Source of the DNA: Psychrobacter raelei
GTDB taxonomy: Bacteria > Pseudomonadota > Gammaproteobacteria > Pseudomonadales > Moraxellaceae
Direction: 5' to 3'
Assembly: GCF_022631235.3 (NCBI RefSeq)
Contig: NZ_CP093310.2
Span: 1,116,001-1,180,000 of the forward strand
Length of the DNA stretch: 64,000 nt
Shown one piece after another: positions 44,657-54,553 of this stretch. The notes under the pieces are model-generated. The model made no database searches. It saw only the letters and a program-made list of their open reading frames with translations, and was not told where the DNA came from. Position 1 is the stretch's first letter; each line of letters starts with the position of its first letter. A program made the translations under genes and the position numbers.

Positions 44657-45583
44657 TTAAGACTGACTTATCTGTGTGTTTAACCAGCTTGCAAGCTCTG
44701 CATAGACGTCTTGCTTGTCTGTTTCATGCAGTGGCTCATGGCGCATGAGCGGATATATTTGACGACTTATCTTAGTGAAGCCTTGCTTTTTTAAGCGTTT
44801 GGTCAGTTTGCGAATACCTTTTCCCATATTGCCCACAGGATCATTTTCACCACTTACAAAAAACATAGGGAAATCATGGTCTATGGTTTCAGCCCAGTTT
44901 TTGTCAAGGCCGGTATCCATTAAGTTGAATAAAGTCCAAAACCCATTATTGGTAAAATAAAAACCACAAAGTGGATCATTTTCATATTCAGCAACCCCTT
45001 CAGGATTACGTGCTAGCCAAGCAAAGGGCGAGCTTGAGGATTTGTCTTTTAGTTGGGCATTAAACAGCTTAATCATTGCTGTTGCTAAAACTGGGTTGGG
45101 GCGTTTAGGCTGCAACTGATTGAGCACTTTGGCGATGGGTAATGCCACCTTAATTAAGGGGTTATAGTCACTGCTGCCCATGATTATGGCACCAGAAAAT
45201 TCACTACTGTGCACTTGTAGCACATTGCGCACCACAAAAGAGCCCATAGAATGACCCATAATAAAATGGGGCACATCAGGATAATGAGACTTTAGCTGGT
45301 CAGCCATAATGACCGCATCTTTTAGCACGGTTTGTACCGGATATGACTTGGTAAAATACCCCAGCTCTTCGGCATTATTGATGCTGCGGCCATGACCCAA
45401 CTGATCGTAGGTTAAAACGGCAATGTCTTGATCGGCCAAATATTGAGCAAATTTCTCATAACGACCGCTGTGCTCGGTCATACCATGGACTATTAATAAA
45501 GTGGCTTTGGCATTATTTTTAGGTGCATATAAAGTGTGATGTAGAGTATGCGCTTGATCTGAAGACAAAATGGTCTTAGCCAT
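44657..45583 (-). CDS. Alpha/beta hydrolase, monoacylglycerol lipase-like
   Basis: Serine hydrolase of the Hydrolase_4 group (monoglyceride lipase / lysophospholipase-like). The 308 residues include the oxyanion motif VHGMTEHSGRY, the nucleophile elbow GHSMGS (Ser112), and probable Asp248 in VSGENDPVG and His282 in MRHEPLHE. The lid region between about 150 and 220 is hydrophobic and basic. There is no signal peptide, so the enzyme is probably cytosolic. AAGGA stands 6 bases before the ATG. The physiological substrate is unknown. Confidence 0.85.
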   Translation of the reverse strand: MAKTILSSDQAHTLHHTLYAPKNNAKATLLIVHGMTEHSGRYEKFAQYLADQDIAVLTYDQLGHGRSINNAEELGYFTKSYPVQTVLKDAVIMADQLKSHYPDVPHFIMGHSMGSFVVRNVLQVHSSEFSGAIIMGSSDYNPLIKVALPIAKVLNQLQPKRPNPVLATAMIKLFNAQLKDKSSSSPFAWLARNPEGVAEYENDPLCGFYFTNNGFWTLFNLMDTGLDKNWAETIDHDFPMFFVSGENDPVGNMGKGIRKLTKRLKKQGFTKISRQIYPLMRHEPLHETDKQDVYAELASWLNTQISQS

Positions 45584-45943
45584 GGAAGGTCCTTATGAGT
45601 AGGCATTAATTTTGATCTGTTAAAAAGGTATTTATTTAGATGGTTATGATAGTTCTGGAGTCAACTCTAGCTTAATGCTATGAATGTGAGAGACTTTCTA
45701 CCTATATTTGACGAATTTTTTGATAAACCGTATAAAAGATACTGTCTAGGTAGTCGGTTATGTGGATATTATAACTTAAATGGCGTGATTACGTTATGCT
45801 GTCGTCTGCTTATTGCTTATCTTTTGTGTCACCTTATATTTACCCCCTAAAATGGGTAGTTTTACAGTGATTTATAATAAAAAGGAGGCCCATGAGTTAG
45901 GCCTCCTTTTTATTTGATGGTATTTTACGAATTAAAATAGCGC
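45584..45943. other. Intergenic region between the hydrolase and lipA
   Basis: 360 bases. The lipA terminator is at 45877-45913; the part next to 45600 should hold the hydrolase promoter (minus strand). Nothing else is recognised. Confidence 0.45.
45877..45913 (-). terminator. Intrinsic terminator of lipA
   Basis: A 12-bp stem AAAAAGGAGGCC/GGCCTCCTTTTT with a 9-base loop; A- and T-runs flank it, so it can work in both directions, but only lipA reads toward it closely. Confidence 0.9.
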
Positions 45944-46987
45944 TTAACAGCCAAGCTTACCCTCAGCTTCTAAAGCTTTTTTGCTGCGAATTGGGGCAGG
46001 GCAGTCTTCACCATAATACTGACGATCAGCAAAATAGCTTGAGCGAACCATAGGGCCTGCCCAAATGCTAAAGAAGCCGATTTTTTTGCCATAATCCATA
46101 TAGCGCTGGAACTCATCAGGATGGACATAACGATCGACAGGGGCATGGTTTTTACTCGGCTGCAAGTACTGGCCAATGGTAATCATATCCACATCGTGTG
46201 CTTTTAGATCATCAAGTAGAGCGTATACTTCTTCTTCAGTTTCGCCTAGGCCAACCATAAAGCCGCATTTGGTAGCGATATCAGGACGACGCGCTTTATA
46301 CTGTTTAAGTAAGTCTAGTGAGTGCTGATAATCTGAGCCCGGGCGGAACGCTTTGTACAAGCGAGGCACTGTTTCGATATTGTGGTTAAACACATCGGGC
46401 GCGGTTTCGGTTAACAAGTCTAATGCCACATCCATACGACCACGGAAATCTGGCACTAAGATTTCAATTAAGCAATTTGGGCTTAACGCTTTTGACTCAT
46501 TGATGACATCCACAAAATGCTGAGCGCCGCCATCTTTTAAATCATCACGGTCGACAGAAGTAATCACCGCATATTTAAGTCCCAAGCCTTGAATGGTTTC
46601 AGCAGTATGACGAGGCTCATCTTTATCAAGCTCATTAGGACGACCGTGCGCCACATCACAAAATGGGCAGCGTCGGGTACAAATATCACCCATAATCATA
46701 AAGGTGGCGGTACCATCCCCAAAGCATTGCGGCAGGTTAGGGCAAGCGGCTTCCTCACAAACGGTGTACAGCTTTTGTTTTCGCAAGGTTTTTTTGATGC
46801 GATCGACCTCAGCAGGTGAAGACATCTTAACGCGAATCCAATCTGGTTTTTTAGGCGCTTCAACCGTTGGAATAACTTTAATTGGGATTCGAGCCACCTT
46901 GTCATAGCCACGTAGCTTTTCGCCTTTAATGGCTTTTTTTGGTTTAGGTGGTGCTTCCGGCACGAAGGTTTCTACTGTAGTTGTCAT
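45944..46987 (-). CDS. lipA: Lipoyl synthase
   Basis: Radical-SAM enzyme that inserts two sulfurs into octanoyl-protein to make lipoate. Two cluster motifs are complete: the auxiliary site Cys77, Cys82, Cys88 ([12 protein letters not shown]) and the SAM cluster Cys103, Cys107, Cys110 (CTRRCPFC). The conserved Arg-Ser-Ser-Tyr (VRSSY) near the C-terminus supplies the serine ligand of the auxiliary cluster. At 347 residues it is about 25 longer than E. coli LipA because of a basic, Pro/Lys-rich N-terminus. lipB is not adjacent. Confidence 0.98.
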
Positions 46988-47147
46988 AATCAGCTTTTGT
47001 CCTAACCCTTGATAGTATTAGGGTTTGTTGGTGGGTCAAATTATAAAAATTATTGCGCTTATTATAGCAGATATTAGGTTAAACGCGGAGAATTCAACCC
47101 GATAACAACAGCAAAATAACCTTAAGTTAGTCAGCCTTAATTTTTAA

Positions 47148-47549
47148 TTAAAGTGGATCTTGTAAGTCAATGCCAAGCTCGGTTAGGGCATCAATGGCGG
47201 CTCGGAACGCCTCTTGGGTGGTCGGCGCGCCGCAGTAAGGTAAGCTGTGCATGAGTACTTCATGGATTTCGGCAACGGTTGCGCCATTATTAATAGCACC
47301 TCGAACGTGACCTTTAAGCTCTTGCGGACTTTTTTGGGCAATTAAAAAAGCCAGGGTAATTAAGGAGCGATACTTACGCGGCAGTATGTCATCATCTTGC
47401 CAAGTGCTGCCCCAAGCGTGTTCGATAATCCAGTCTTGAAGTGGCTGAGTGAACGGGGTGGCAGTCTCTAAAGAGCGTTTGACATGCGCTTTACCCATCA
47501 CTTGGGTACGAACTTCTAGGCCGTTTTTATAAAGATCGCTTTTTGACAT
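47148..47549 (-). CDS. Carboxymuconolactone decarboxylase family protein
   Basis: A 133-residue protein resembling 4-carboxymuconolactone decarboxylase (PcaC). CMD-domain blocks: LITLAFLIAQKSPQELKGHVRGAINNGAT and EIHEVLMHSLPYCGAPTTQEAFRA. There is no CxxC pair of the AhpD peroxidase type, which favours the PcaC side. The start is placed at the ATG at 47549, which has AGGAG 8 bases upstream. The longer open frame to 47720 would add a non-homologous hydrophobic leader encoded by A/T-rich repeats. There are no pca genes around it, so a role in protocatechuate breakdown is not supported by context. Confidence 0.85.
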   Translation of the reverse strand: MSKSDLYKNGLEVRTQVMGKAHVKRSLETATPFTQPLQDWIIEHAWGSTWQDDDILPRKYRSLITLAFLIAQKSPQELKGHVRGAINNGATVAEIHEVLMHSLPYCGAPTTQEAFRAAIDALTELGIDLQDPL

Positions 47550-47574
47550 CACTGATACTCCTAAATCTACGGTT

Positions 47575-47614
47575 AAAAAATATAAAAAACAAAAGATAAA
47601 AAATATAAAAAACA
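47575..47614. repeat. A-rich direct repeat upstream of the CMD gene
   Basis: The 17-base sequence AAAAAATATAAAAAACA occurs at 47575-47591 and 47598-47614 (23-base period), just upstream of the ribosome-binding site of the minus-strand gene. Such A-tracts can bend DNA; a function is not shown. Confidence 0.85.
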
Positions 47615-47974
47615 GTGGGCCTTGCTGCGGACGGCCTAGATTTGTTAGAAATAAGCCGTTCTTTTTTGTGAGCAGGCTCAAGGTTTGTGAGCAAGGTTTG
47701 GGGCATGATATGAATGACAATGGTCTCTTATTTTACTGTGCTTACCTAAAATTAATAGGGGCTATGCGTGCTCAATAGTGAGCTGCTGAGCGCTGAAATT
47801 ATAATATGGGCTGTGCGCCTTGAACTATAGTAGGTATTTTTAAAATAAATATTGGATATGGCCTTAAAAAACCTAGCCTGTGACGTTTGGTGATTAACTT
47901 TTTGACCATTTTAGGCTATATTAGTGGCGAAAGTTAAACCCACCTGCAAGGTGCCGGAAGCCACCACAAAAATT

Positions 47975-48032
47975 TCACTATTGGCGATTTATAGTTATGC
48001 AAATTTATAGCTAAGCAAATCGACAATAGTGA
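47975..48032 (+). promoter_or_regulatory. Inverted repeat with internal direct repeats in the acnB leader
   Basis: Arms TCACTATTGGCGATTT (47975-47990) and AAATCGACAATAGTGA (48017-48032) pair at 15 of 16 positions. The 26-base interior and arm ends contain two 16-base direct repeats (47987-48002 and 48003-48018, two differences). The element ends 57 bases before the acnB start codon. Candidate operator or leader-RNA structure. Confidence 0.6.
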
Positions 48033-48089
48033 CCCATCCCAAGTGGAAGCAACCTAGCCTGCATAAAATAATGAAAGAGGACGCTTATT

Positions 48090-50693
48090 GTGTTAGACGC
48101 CTATCGTAAACATGTCGAAGAACGTGCCCAACTTGGTACAGTACCCCTACCACTATCTGAGCATCAGACTGCCGATTTAGTTGAGCTATTAAAAAACCCA
48201 CCAGCCGGTGAAGAAGAGTTTTTGATGGACCTTTTGGTTAACCGTGTACCTGCCGGTGTTGACCAAGCAGCTTATGTAAAAGCGGCCTTTTTAGCAGCGA
48301 TCGTAAAAGGCGAAGCAACCTCACCATTAATCACTAAGCAAAAAGCAGTAGATATCCTAGGCACTATGCAAGGCGGTTATAACGTATTGCCTTTAGTTGA
48401 AGCGCTAGATGATGCTGAAGTGGCTGAGAACGCAGCAGAAGCTCTAAAGAAAACCCTATTGGTATTCGATGCTTTCAATGATGTGACCGAAAAAGCAGAA
48501 GCGGGTAACGCTAAAGCCAAAGAAGTGGTTCAGTCATGGGCTGACGCTGAATGGTTCTTAAACCGTCCTGAAGTACCACAAAAATCGACTTATACGGCGT
48601 TCAAAGTAACGGGCGAAACTAACACAGATGATTTGTCTCCAGCACAGGATGCGTGGAGCCGTCCGGATATTCCACTTCACTCATTGGCTATGCACAAAAA
48701 CTCTCGTGACGGCATCACTGCTGATGAAGAGGGCGTACGTGGTCCAATGAAGCAGATTGAAGCGCTAAAAGAAAAAGGCTTCCCTCTAGCGTATGTGGGT
48801 GACGTTGTGGGTACCGGTTCTAGCCGTAAATCTGCTACTAACTCAGTACTTTGGTTAATGGGCGATGATATTCCTAACGTGCCAAACAAACGTGCTGGCG
48901 GTCTGGTATTGGGCGGCAAAATTGCGCCTATCTTCTATAACACGATGGAAGACTCAGGTGCACTACCGATTGAAAATGTAGCTGTTGATAACATCAATAT
49001 GGGCGATGTATTTGATGTTTATCCTTATGAGGGTAAAATCACTAAGCATGACTCAGATGAAGTACTATCAACCTTCAAACTAAACTCAAATACCTTACTA
49101 GATGAAGTTCGTGCCGGTGGTCGTATTCCATTAATCGTGGGCCGCGCCTTAACCAACCGCGCTCGTGAATACATGGGTCTTGAGCATTCAGACGTATTTG
49201 CAAAACCTGAGCAGCCTGCGTCATCTGATAAAGGCTTTACTTTAGCTCAGAAGATGGTTGGTAAAGCATGTGGTATGGAAGGTGTACGTCCAGGTATGTA
49301 CTGTGAGCCTAAGATGACCACGGTTGGTTCGCAAGATACCACTGGTCCTATGACTCGTGATGAGTTAAAAGACTTAGCTTGCTTAGGTTTCCAAGCAGAT
49401 CTAGTGATGCAGTCTTTCTGTCACACAGCCGCTTATCCTAAGCCAGTTGACGTTGAAACTCAGCACACACTGCCAGATTTCATCATGAACCGCGGCGGTG
49501 TTAGCTTACGTCCAGGTGACGGTATCATCCACTCATGGTTAAACCGTATGCTTCTTCCGGATACTGTTGGTACCGGTGGTGACTCGCATACTCGTTTCCC
49601 AATGGGTATCTCATTCCCAGCAGGTTCTGGCTTGGTAGCTTTCGCAGCAGCGACAGGTGTTATGCCACTAGATATGCCTGAGTCTGTTCGTGTTCGCTTC
49701 GTTGGTGAGCGTCAGCCTGGTATCACCCTACGTGACCTAGTACACGCGATCCCATTACAAGCGATCAAAGAAGGTTATTTAACCGTTGATAAAAAAGGTA
49801 AAATCAACGAGTTTAACGGCCGTATCTTAGAGATTGAAGGTCTAGAAGACTTAACGGTAGAGCAAGCGTTCGAACTATCAGACGCCTCAGCTGAGCGTAG
49901 TGCAGCGGGTTGTACCATCACTTTATCTGAAGAGTCAGTTACTGAGTACCTAAACTCAAACATCACGCTTCTTAAGTGGATGATTGCTGAAGGCTACGGC
50001 GATGCTCGTACGCTAAGCCGTCGTATCGAAGCGATGCAAGAGTGGTTGAAGAACCCAAGCTTAATGCGTGCTGACGCTGATGCTGAATACGCCATCGATA
50101 TGACCATCGATATGAGCCAAATCAAAGAGCCTGTACTGTGCTGCCCGAACGATCCAGATGATGCCAAGACTTTATCTGACGTCGCTGGCGACAAGATTGA
50201 TGAAGTATTCATCGGTTCTTGTATGACCAACATCGGTCACTTCCGTGCCGCAGGTAAACTGCTACAAGAAGTACCAGCAGGTAGCCTGAAAACTCGTCTA
50301 TGGATTGCACCACCTACTAAGATGGATGCACGCCAGTTAATGGAAGAGGGCTACTACAATACTTACGCACAAGCCGGCGCACGTACTGAGATGCCAGGTT
50401 GTTCGCTATGTATGGGTAACCAAGCACGTATTGCACCAAACTCTACAGCGGTATCTACCTCAACCCGTAACTTCCCGAACCGTTTGGGCCAAGGCGCTAA
50501 CGTATACCTAGCTTCAGCTGAGCTTGCGGCAGTTGCTGCGGTACTTGGTAAGCTGCCAACGAACGAAGAGTATCAGCAGTACGCTGGCATGCTAAACAGC
50601 ATGGGCGGTGAAGTATATCGTTACATGAACTTCGACCGTATGGAAGAGTACACCGAAGAGGCGGATAAAATTAACGTGGCGCAATTGTCATAA
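48090..50693 (+). CDS. acnB: Aconitate hydratase B
   Basis: Main TCA-cycle aconitase, interconverting citrate and isocitrate, and in E. coli also an RNA-binding protein when its cluster is lost. The 867-residue protein starts (GTG, with AGAGGA upstream) with the AcnB-specific HEAT-like domain ([15 protein letters not shown] ... [13 protein letters not shown]). The swivel domain comes second and the catalytic domains last, the reverse of AcnA. Cluster ligands are Cys711 (SCMTNIGHF), Cys771 and Cys774 (GCSLCMGN). Codon choice is more biased than in most neighbours, fitting high expression. A strong terminator follows. Confidence 0.98.
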   Translation: MLDAYRKHVEERAQLGTVPLPLSEHQTADLVELLKNPPAGEEEFLMDLLVNRVPAGVDQAAYVKAAFLAAIVKGEATSPLITKQKAVDILGTMQGGYNVLPLVEALDDAEVAENAAEALKKTLLVFDAFNDVTEKAEAGNAKAKEVVQSWADAEWFLNRPEVPQKSTYTAFKVTGETNTDDLSPAQDAWSRPDIPLHSLAMHKNSRDGITADEEGVRGPMKQIEALKEKGFPLAYVGDVVGTGSSRKSATNSVLWLMGDDIPNVPNKRAGGLVLGGKIAPIFYNTMEDSGALPIENVAVDNINMGDVFDVYPYEGKITKHDSDEVLSTFKLNSNTLLDEVRAGGRIPLIVGRALTNRAREYMGLEHSDVFAKPEQPASSDKGFTLAQKMVGKACGMEGVRPGMYCEPKMTTVGSQDTTGPMTRDELKDLACLGFQADLVMQSFCHTAAYPKPVDVETQHTLPDFIMNRGGVSLRPGDGIIHSWLNRMLLPDTVGTGGDSHTRFPMGISFPAGSGLVAFAAATGVMPLDMPESVRVRFVGERQPGITLRDLVHAIPLQAIKEGYLTVDKKGKINEFNGRILEIEGLEDLTVEQAFELSDASAERSAAGCTITLSEESVTEYLNSNITLLKWMIAEGYGDARTLSRRIEAMQEWLKNPSLMRADADAEYAIDMTIDMSQIKEPVLCCPNDPDDAKTLSDVAGDKIDEVFIGSCMTNIGHFRAAGKLLQEVPAGSLKTRLWIAPPTKMDARQLMEEGYYNTYAQAGARTEMPGCSLCMGNQARIAPNSTAVSTSTRNFPNRLGQGANVYLASAELAAVAAVLGKLPTNEEYQQYAGMLNSMGGEVYRYMNFDRMEEYTEEADKINVAQLS

Positions 50694-51044
50694 TATGACC
50701 TGAAAAACGCTTCGTTATTAAGCAAAACGTCGTTAAACAAAAGGCCCCGTATCCTAAGGATGCGGGGCCTTTTTTTTGCTCGTCTAGATAGCAGTTTTTT
50801 GTTTGCAGTGCCTCAATAGTGTGAACTGCCGCTCATCTAAGCATCCGCTTTAGACAGCAGAACTTAATAAGGGCAGTTGGCTTTAGCTGCAGCGGTTACA
50901 ATTGCTGCTAGACGTATGAATGGCGGGTTCTATATACTGGCTTATGATAATAATTTACGTCAAATACTGGCCCCAAAAAAGCACGCTAGCAATTATAAGC
51001 CCATCTACGCCAGTCAACCCAACTTGTTATAAAAAGAGAGCGAT
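50694..51044 (+). other. Intergenic region between acnB and the aminotransferase gene
   Basis: 351 bases. The acnB terminator is at 50741-50777. Further on, TGATAATAATTTACG (50945-50959) matches the Fur 7-1-7 pattern at 11 of 14 positions, but no promoter could be fixed beside it. No gene is seen. Confidence 0.45.
50741..50777 (+). terminator. Intrinsic terminator of acnB
   Basis: A 14-bp stem AAGGCCCCGTATCC/GGATGCGGGGCCTT (one wobble) with a 3-base loop and a long T-run. Confidence 0.95.
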
Positions 51045-52244
51045 ATGCAGTACGAGTTTTCAGAGGTGATTAACGGATTAAAACCCTCATTTATCCGCGA
51101 AATATTAAAGTTAACGGTTAAACCAGAGATTATCTCCTTCGCCGGTGGTTTACCAGATCCTACCTTGTTCCCACATCAGACCATCAAAGATGCCAGCAAT
51201 GCCATGTTTGACCGCCAAGACAATGGTATCTTTCAGTATACCACCACTGAAGGTCACTTAGGCCTGCGCCAGTGGATTGCTAAGCGTTTCTCAGATGCTC
51301 ATGATGTACAAGTCGATGCAGATCAAGTGATGATTGTGTCCGGCTCACAGCAAGCACTAGATTTATTTGGCAAAATCTATATCAACCCACAAGATGGTGT
51401 GGTAATGGAGGCGCCGACCTATCTTGGGGCAATCCAAGCTTTTCGTATGTACCAGCCTGAGTTTAAAGAAGTTGAACTGTTAGAAGATGGAATAGATACC
51501 GATCAGTTTCGCACTACCATGATGCAGTCAGACAGTAAGTTTTTTTATGGTATTCCAAACTTCCAAAATCCAACGGGTTTAACTTATTCTGCTGATAAGC
51601 GTCAGCAAGTGGCCGATATCTTACAAGATAGCGGCAAGCTGATGCTAGAAGATGACCCTTATGGCGCCTTATTGTTTGATGATCCAAATACTCAAGGTAT
51701 GACTACTCGTCCGATTTATGCACTGGCCCCTGAGCATGTGGTGTATATGGGCTCGTTCTCTAAAGTATTTGTCCCCGGATTTAGATTGGGATGGGTAATT
51801 GCACCTAAGCCTGTGTTGGCTAAAATGGTCATCGCCAAGCAAGCAGCTGACTTGCACACCAACTCCTTTGTGCAGGAGCTGCTGTATCAGTATGTCACCA
51901 CCAATGACTTAGATGCCCATATTGATGTCATTCGCCAGACCTATTCTGCTAAGAAAAGCTGCATGGTAGAGGCCATTCATACTTATCTAGGCGATGAGGT
52001 TCAGATGGCACCAGCCAATGGCGGTATGTTTATCTGGGTACGTGTACCAGGCGTGGCCGTGATGGATCTGCTTAAATATGCCATTGATAATAATGTCGCT
52101 TACGTACCAGGTGAAGCCTTCTCATTGTCAGGAGAATATAAAGACTATATGCGTCTAAACTTCACAAGCTTAGATGATGAGCAGATTATTGAAGGAATTA
52201 AGCGCTTAAAAGCAGCACTGGATGCTTATCGTGCGGCTCAATAA
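51045..52244 (+). CDS. PLP-dependent aminotransferase (class I/II, LysN/2-aminoadipate type)
   Basis: Fold-type I aminotransferase of 399 residues. Start FSEVINGLKPSFIREILKLT and ISFAGGLPDPTLFP are typical of the subgroup that contains 2-aminoadipate aminotransferase LysN and the catalytic domains of MocR regulators; here no DNA-binding domain is fused. The PLP lysine is Lys240 in GSFSKVFVPGFRLGW; PNFQNPTG and the final arginine in YMRLNFT (carboxylate binding) are present. It stands alone between two terminators. The substrate is probably a large hydrophobic or dicarboxylic amino acid; this is not resolved by sequence. Confidence 0.88.
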   Translation: MQYEFSEVINGLKPSFIREILKLTVKPEIISFAGGLPDPTLFPHQTIKDASNAMFDRQDNGIFQYTTTEGHLGLRQWIAKRFSDAHDVQVDADQVMIVSGSQQALDLFGKIYINPQDGVVMEAPTYLGAIQAFRMYQPEFKEVELLEDGIDTDQFRTTMMQSDSKFFYGIPNFQNPTGLTYSADKRQQVADILQDSGKLMLEDDPYGALLFDDPNTQGMTTRPIYALAPEHVVYMGSFSKVFVPGFRLGWVIAPKPVLAKMVIAKQAADLHTNSFVQELLYQYVTTNDLDAHIDVIRQTYSAKKSCMVEAIHTYLGDEVQMAPANGGMFIWVRVPGVAVMDLLKYAIDNNVAYVPGEAFSLSGEYKDYMRLNFTSLDDEQIIEGIKRLKAALDAYRAAQ

Positions 52245-52293
52245 TATCGCAATAATTCATTGAGTCAGTCGTAATTTTGCAGGTGCAGACAGT

Positions 52294-52325
52294 AAAAAGT
52301 CACCGATTTAATCGGTGACTTTTTT
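52294..52325. terminator. Bidirectional terminator between aminotransferase and crotonase genes
   Basis: A perfect 14-bp stem AAAAAGTCACCGAT/ATCGGTGACTTTTT with loop TTA, flanked by A- and T-runs, between convergent genes. Confidence 0.92.
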
Positions 52326-52379
52326 AACGGCTATTTTTACTGCTTTAGCTATCGCTTAACAGCTCGGTCAAGAATCACA

Positions 52380-53180
52380 CTACTGATTATAAACCGGCTT
52401 ACGCTTTTCGATAAAAGCCGTGATGCCTTCGATGAAGTCATCCGTTTTGGCCAGTCTAGCTTGCTGATGCACTTCCATATCTAAGGCTTCATTAAGACCC
52501 ATATAAGCATGGGTGTTAAGCAGATGCTTCATAGTCTCTAATGCCTTGCTAGGCAGGGCGCATAGGCGATTGGCAAGCTTTAACACGGCATCATCTAGCT
52601 CATCGGCGCTGACCACGTCATTGACTAAATTTAAATCCGCCATGTCTTTGGCAGTAATCTTATCACCCAGCATGACAAGCTCAGTGGTCTTAGCTGGCCC
52701 CACCAGCTGATTTAATAAGTACACGCCGCCGGCATCTGGCACCAAGCCAATATGGACGAAGGCTTGGACAAATTTGGCATTGTCTGCTGTGATACGAAAG
52801 TCACAGGTTAAGGCCAAGTTCATACCCGCGCCTGCCACCGCACCTTCTAGCTTAGCAATAATAGGTTTATGGATTTTGCGCAGCAGCAAACTTACTTCAC
52901 CGGCACCGGTGACCATGGCTGCCAATTTATTTGAGAGCGTCTCTTTATCAAGGCCTTCAGAGATCATCTCTTTGATATCGCCGCCACTAGAGAAGTTGCC
53001 ACCTGAGCCTTGTAAAATAATGACACGTACCTGCTCATCATTATTCGCCTCTTCTAGACTTTGTATGACAGCATTTTTTAGCGGGGTACTAAATGCGTTA
53101 AGGCTTTTTGGGTCGTTTAAGGTAAGGGTAGCAATGTGATTATCAACGCGATACAGCACGATATCTTGAGACTGGGTCAT
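52380..53180 (-). CDS. Enoyl-CoA hydratase/isomerase (PaaG-like crotonase)
   Basis: Crotonase-fold enzyme acting on CoA thioesters. The start is set at the ATG at 53180 with AGGAGG 7 bases upstream (266 residues); the longer frame adds an unrelated leader. The oxyanion hole is built by SSGGD (64-68) and AGAGMNLAL. In the second acid position it has Asp149 in HIGLVPDAGG, the pattern of PaaG-type isomerases, rather than the Glu pair of true hydratases. Isomerase chemistry, such as delta3-delta2 enoyl-CoA shift or ring-epoxide isomerisation, is therefore more likely than hydration. No phenylacetate genes are nearby. Confidence 0.87.
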   Translation of the reverse strand: MTQSQDIVLYRVDNHIATLTLNDPKSLNAFSTPLKNAVIQSLEEANNDEQVRVIILQGSGGNFSSGGDIKEMISEGLDKETLSNKLAAMVTGAGEVSLLLRKIHKPIIAKLEGAVAGAGMNLALTCDFRITADNAKFVQAFVHIGLVPDAGGVYLLNQLVGPAKTTELVMLGDKITAKDMADLNLVNDVVSADELDDAVLKLANRLCALPSKALETMKHLLNTHAYMGLNEALDMEVHQQARLAKTDDFIEGITAFIEKRKPVYNQ

Positions 53181-53368
53181 AAGCGACCTCCTGACGAATT
53201 TAAGAAAAAATAACGAGTCAGCCAAGTTTGGCAAACCAAATTTGTTGATGATAAATGGGCACTTACAAAGCCACTAAGGCTATGCTCAGTGCCCTAATGC
53301 AGCACTTATATGTTATACAGGTTTCTGCTTAATCATACAAAAACAATTGGTTGCGTTCATAGCAAGAT

Positions 53369-54421
53369 TTAGTTATTCGAGGTGGCCTTTTGTAACAGTT
53401 GTACGAATCGATCCACTTGCATCTCAGGTGTGGCCCAAGAGGTGACCAAGCGGGCGATACTAAAGCCGTTATCTAGCTGCTCCCATTCATAAAATTCGAA
53501 GTCATTTTTTAAGGTGGCAATCAGCGCCTGCGGCATAAGTGCAAATACTTGGTTACTTTGAGCAGGAACAAATAGCTCAATGCCACAAGATTGGATGCCT
53601 TCCGCTAACTTTTTGGCCATAGTGTTGGCATGATGGCACAGCTCAAGATATTTGTTGTCTTTTAACAATACCTCAAATTGTAACGCCAGAAGATAGCCTT
53701 TGGCCATTAAGCCGCCATGACGCTTTAGGTAAATATTAAAATCGGTGGCGATTTTTTTATTAGGAATGATCAAAATCTCACCGAACATAGCCCCCATCTT
53801 AGTGCCACCGAACCAAAATATATCGGTTAGCTGGGCATAGTCAGCGATACTCATGTCCTTATCATCAGGATTAGCATGGCTACTGGCAATGGCAGCACCC
53901 AACCGTGCCCCATCCATAAATAGATACATATCATGCTTGCGGCAATAATCTGAGATGGCCTTAAGCTCATGATAACTATATACGGTACCAAGCTCTGTGG
54001 TGTTGGAGATATAGACGGCTTTGGCACGCACGACATGCGGCGTGAAACTGTGGCGAACTCGCACCTTATCTAAGGCCTCTATGGTCAATTTGCCATCTTT
54101 AGACTCCGCCAAAATAACTTTGTGTCCTGTCGCCTCAATAGCGCCGGCCTCATTGACCGCAATATGGCCGGTATCACAGGCAATGATGCCATCAATAGGG
54201 GTCAGCATGGCATCGATGCATACCAAGTTGGCCTGAGTGCCTGTGATACCAAAGTGAATGGCAATATCTGGATCAGACAGCTGTGCTTTTATTTGGTCGC
54301 GTACCCGCTCAGAGTACTCATCGAAGCCATAGCCTTTATGTTGTTGTAAGTGGGCATCGTGCATGGCAGTGATGATGTCAGGGTGGGCGCTTTCGCTATA
54401 ATCGTTTAAAAAATGAAACAT
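53369..54421 (-). CDS. ltaE: Low-specificity L-threonine aldolase family protein
   Basis: PLP-dependent cleavage of L-threonine/allo-threonine to glycine and acetaldehyde. 350 residues, beta-eliminating-lyase fold: YGFDEYSERV at the substrate site, HIAVNEAGAIEATGHK, Asp170 in FMDGARLGAA (PLP ring nitrogen) and the PLP lysine Lys208 in FGGTKMGAMFGE. This belongs to the subgroup common in Pseudomonas and relatives. The symbol is by function and this subgroup is distant from E. coli LtaE. No strong ribosome-binding site before the ATG. No glycine or threonine genes are adjacent. Confidence 0.85.
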   Translation of the reverse strand: MFHFLNDYSESAHPDIITAMHDAHLQQHKGYGFDEYSERVRDQIKAQLSDPDIAIHFGITGTQANLVCIDAMLTPIDGIIACDTGHIAVNEAGAIEATGHKVILAESKDGKLTIEALDKVRVRHSFTPHVVRAKAVYISNTTELGTVYSYHELKAISDYCRKHDMYLFMDGARLGAAIASSHANPDDKDMSIADYAQLTDIFWFGGTKMGAMFGEILIIPNKKIATDFNIYLKRHGGLMAKGYLLALQFEVLLKDNKYLELCHHANTMAKKLAEGIQSCGIELFVPAQSNQVFALMPQALIATLKNDFEFYEWEQLDNGFSIARLVTSWATPEMQVDRFVQLLQKATSNN

Positions 54422-54464
54422 AACTTGGTTTTAAACTCTCTTAGATTAAGGTTTTGAACGTTAA

Positions 54465-54503
54465 AAACAAAAAGGAGCTACTAAACAATACGTTAAGTAG
54501 CTC
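54465..54503 (-). terminator. Intrinsic terminator of dnaB
   Basis: Stem GAGCTACT/AGTAGCTC (54475-54482 and 54496-54503), followed on the minus strand by CCTTTTTGTTTTT. Confidence 0.75.
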
Positions 54504-54553
54504 AAGGAAAACCCATCAATACGATGAGTCAGATCTATATAGGCGGCTAACGA

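Larger units (their letters stand above)
47550..48089. other. Divergent region between CMD-family gene and acnB
   Basis: 540 bases. Next to the CMD gene is an A-rich part with a 17-base direct repeat (47575-47591 and 47598-47614). Toward acnB, TTAACT (47894-47899), a 17-base spacer and TATATT (47917-47922) form a possible promoter. The acnB leader then contains an inverted repeat enclosing direct repeats (47975-48032). Confidence 0.5.

Noticed and set aside
47550..47720. Upstream extension of the CMD-family gene (57 more codons)
   Set aside because: The hydrophobic leader is encoded by an A-rich direct repeat and lacks homology; AGGAG correctly spaced from the ATG at 47549 marks the real start.
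50945..50959. Fur-like sequence before the aminotransferase gene
   Set aside because: 11 of 14 matches in AT-rich DNA is expected by chance fairly often, no promoter is fixed beside it, and the gene has no iron link.
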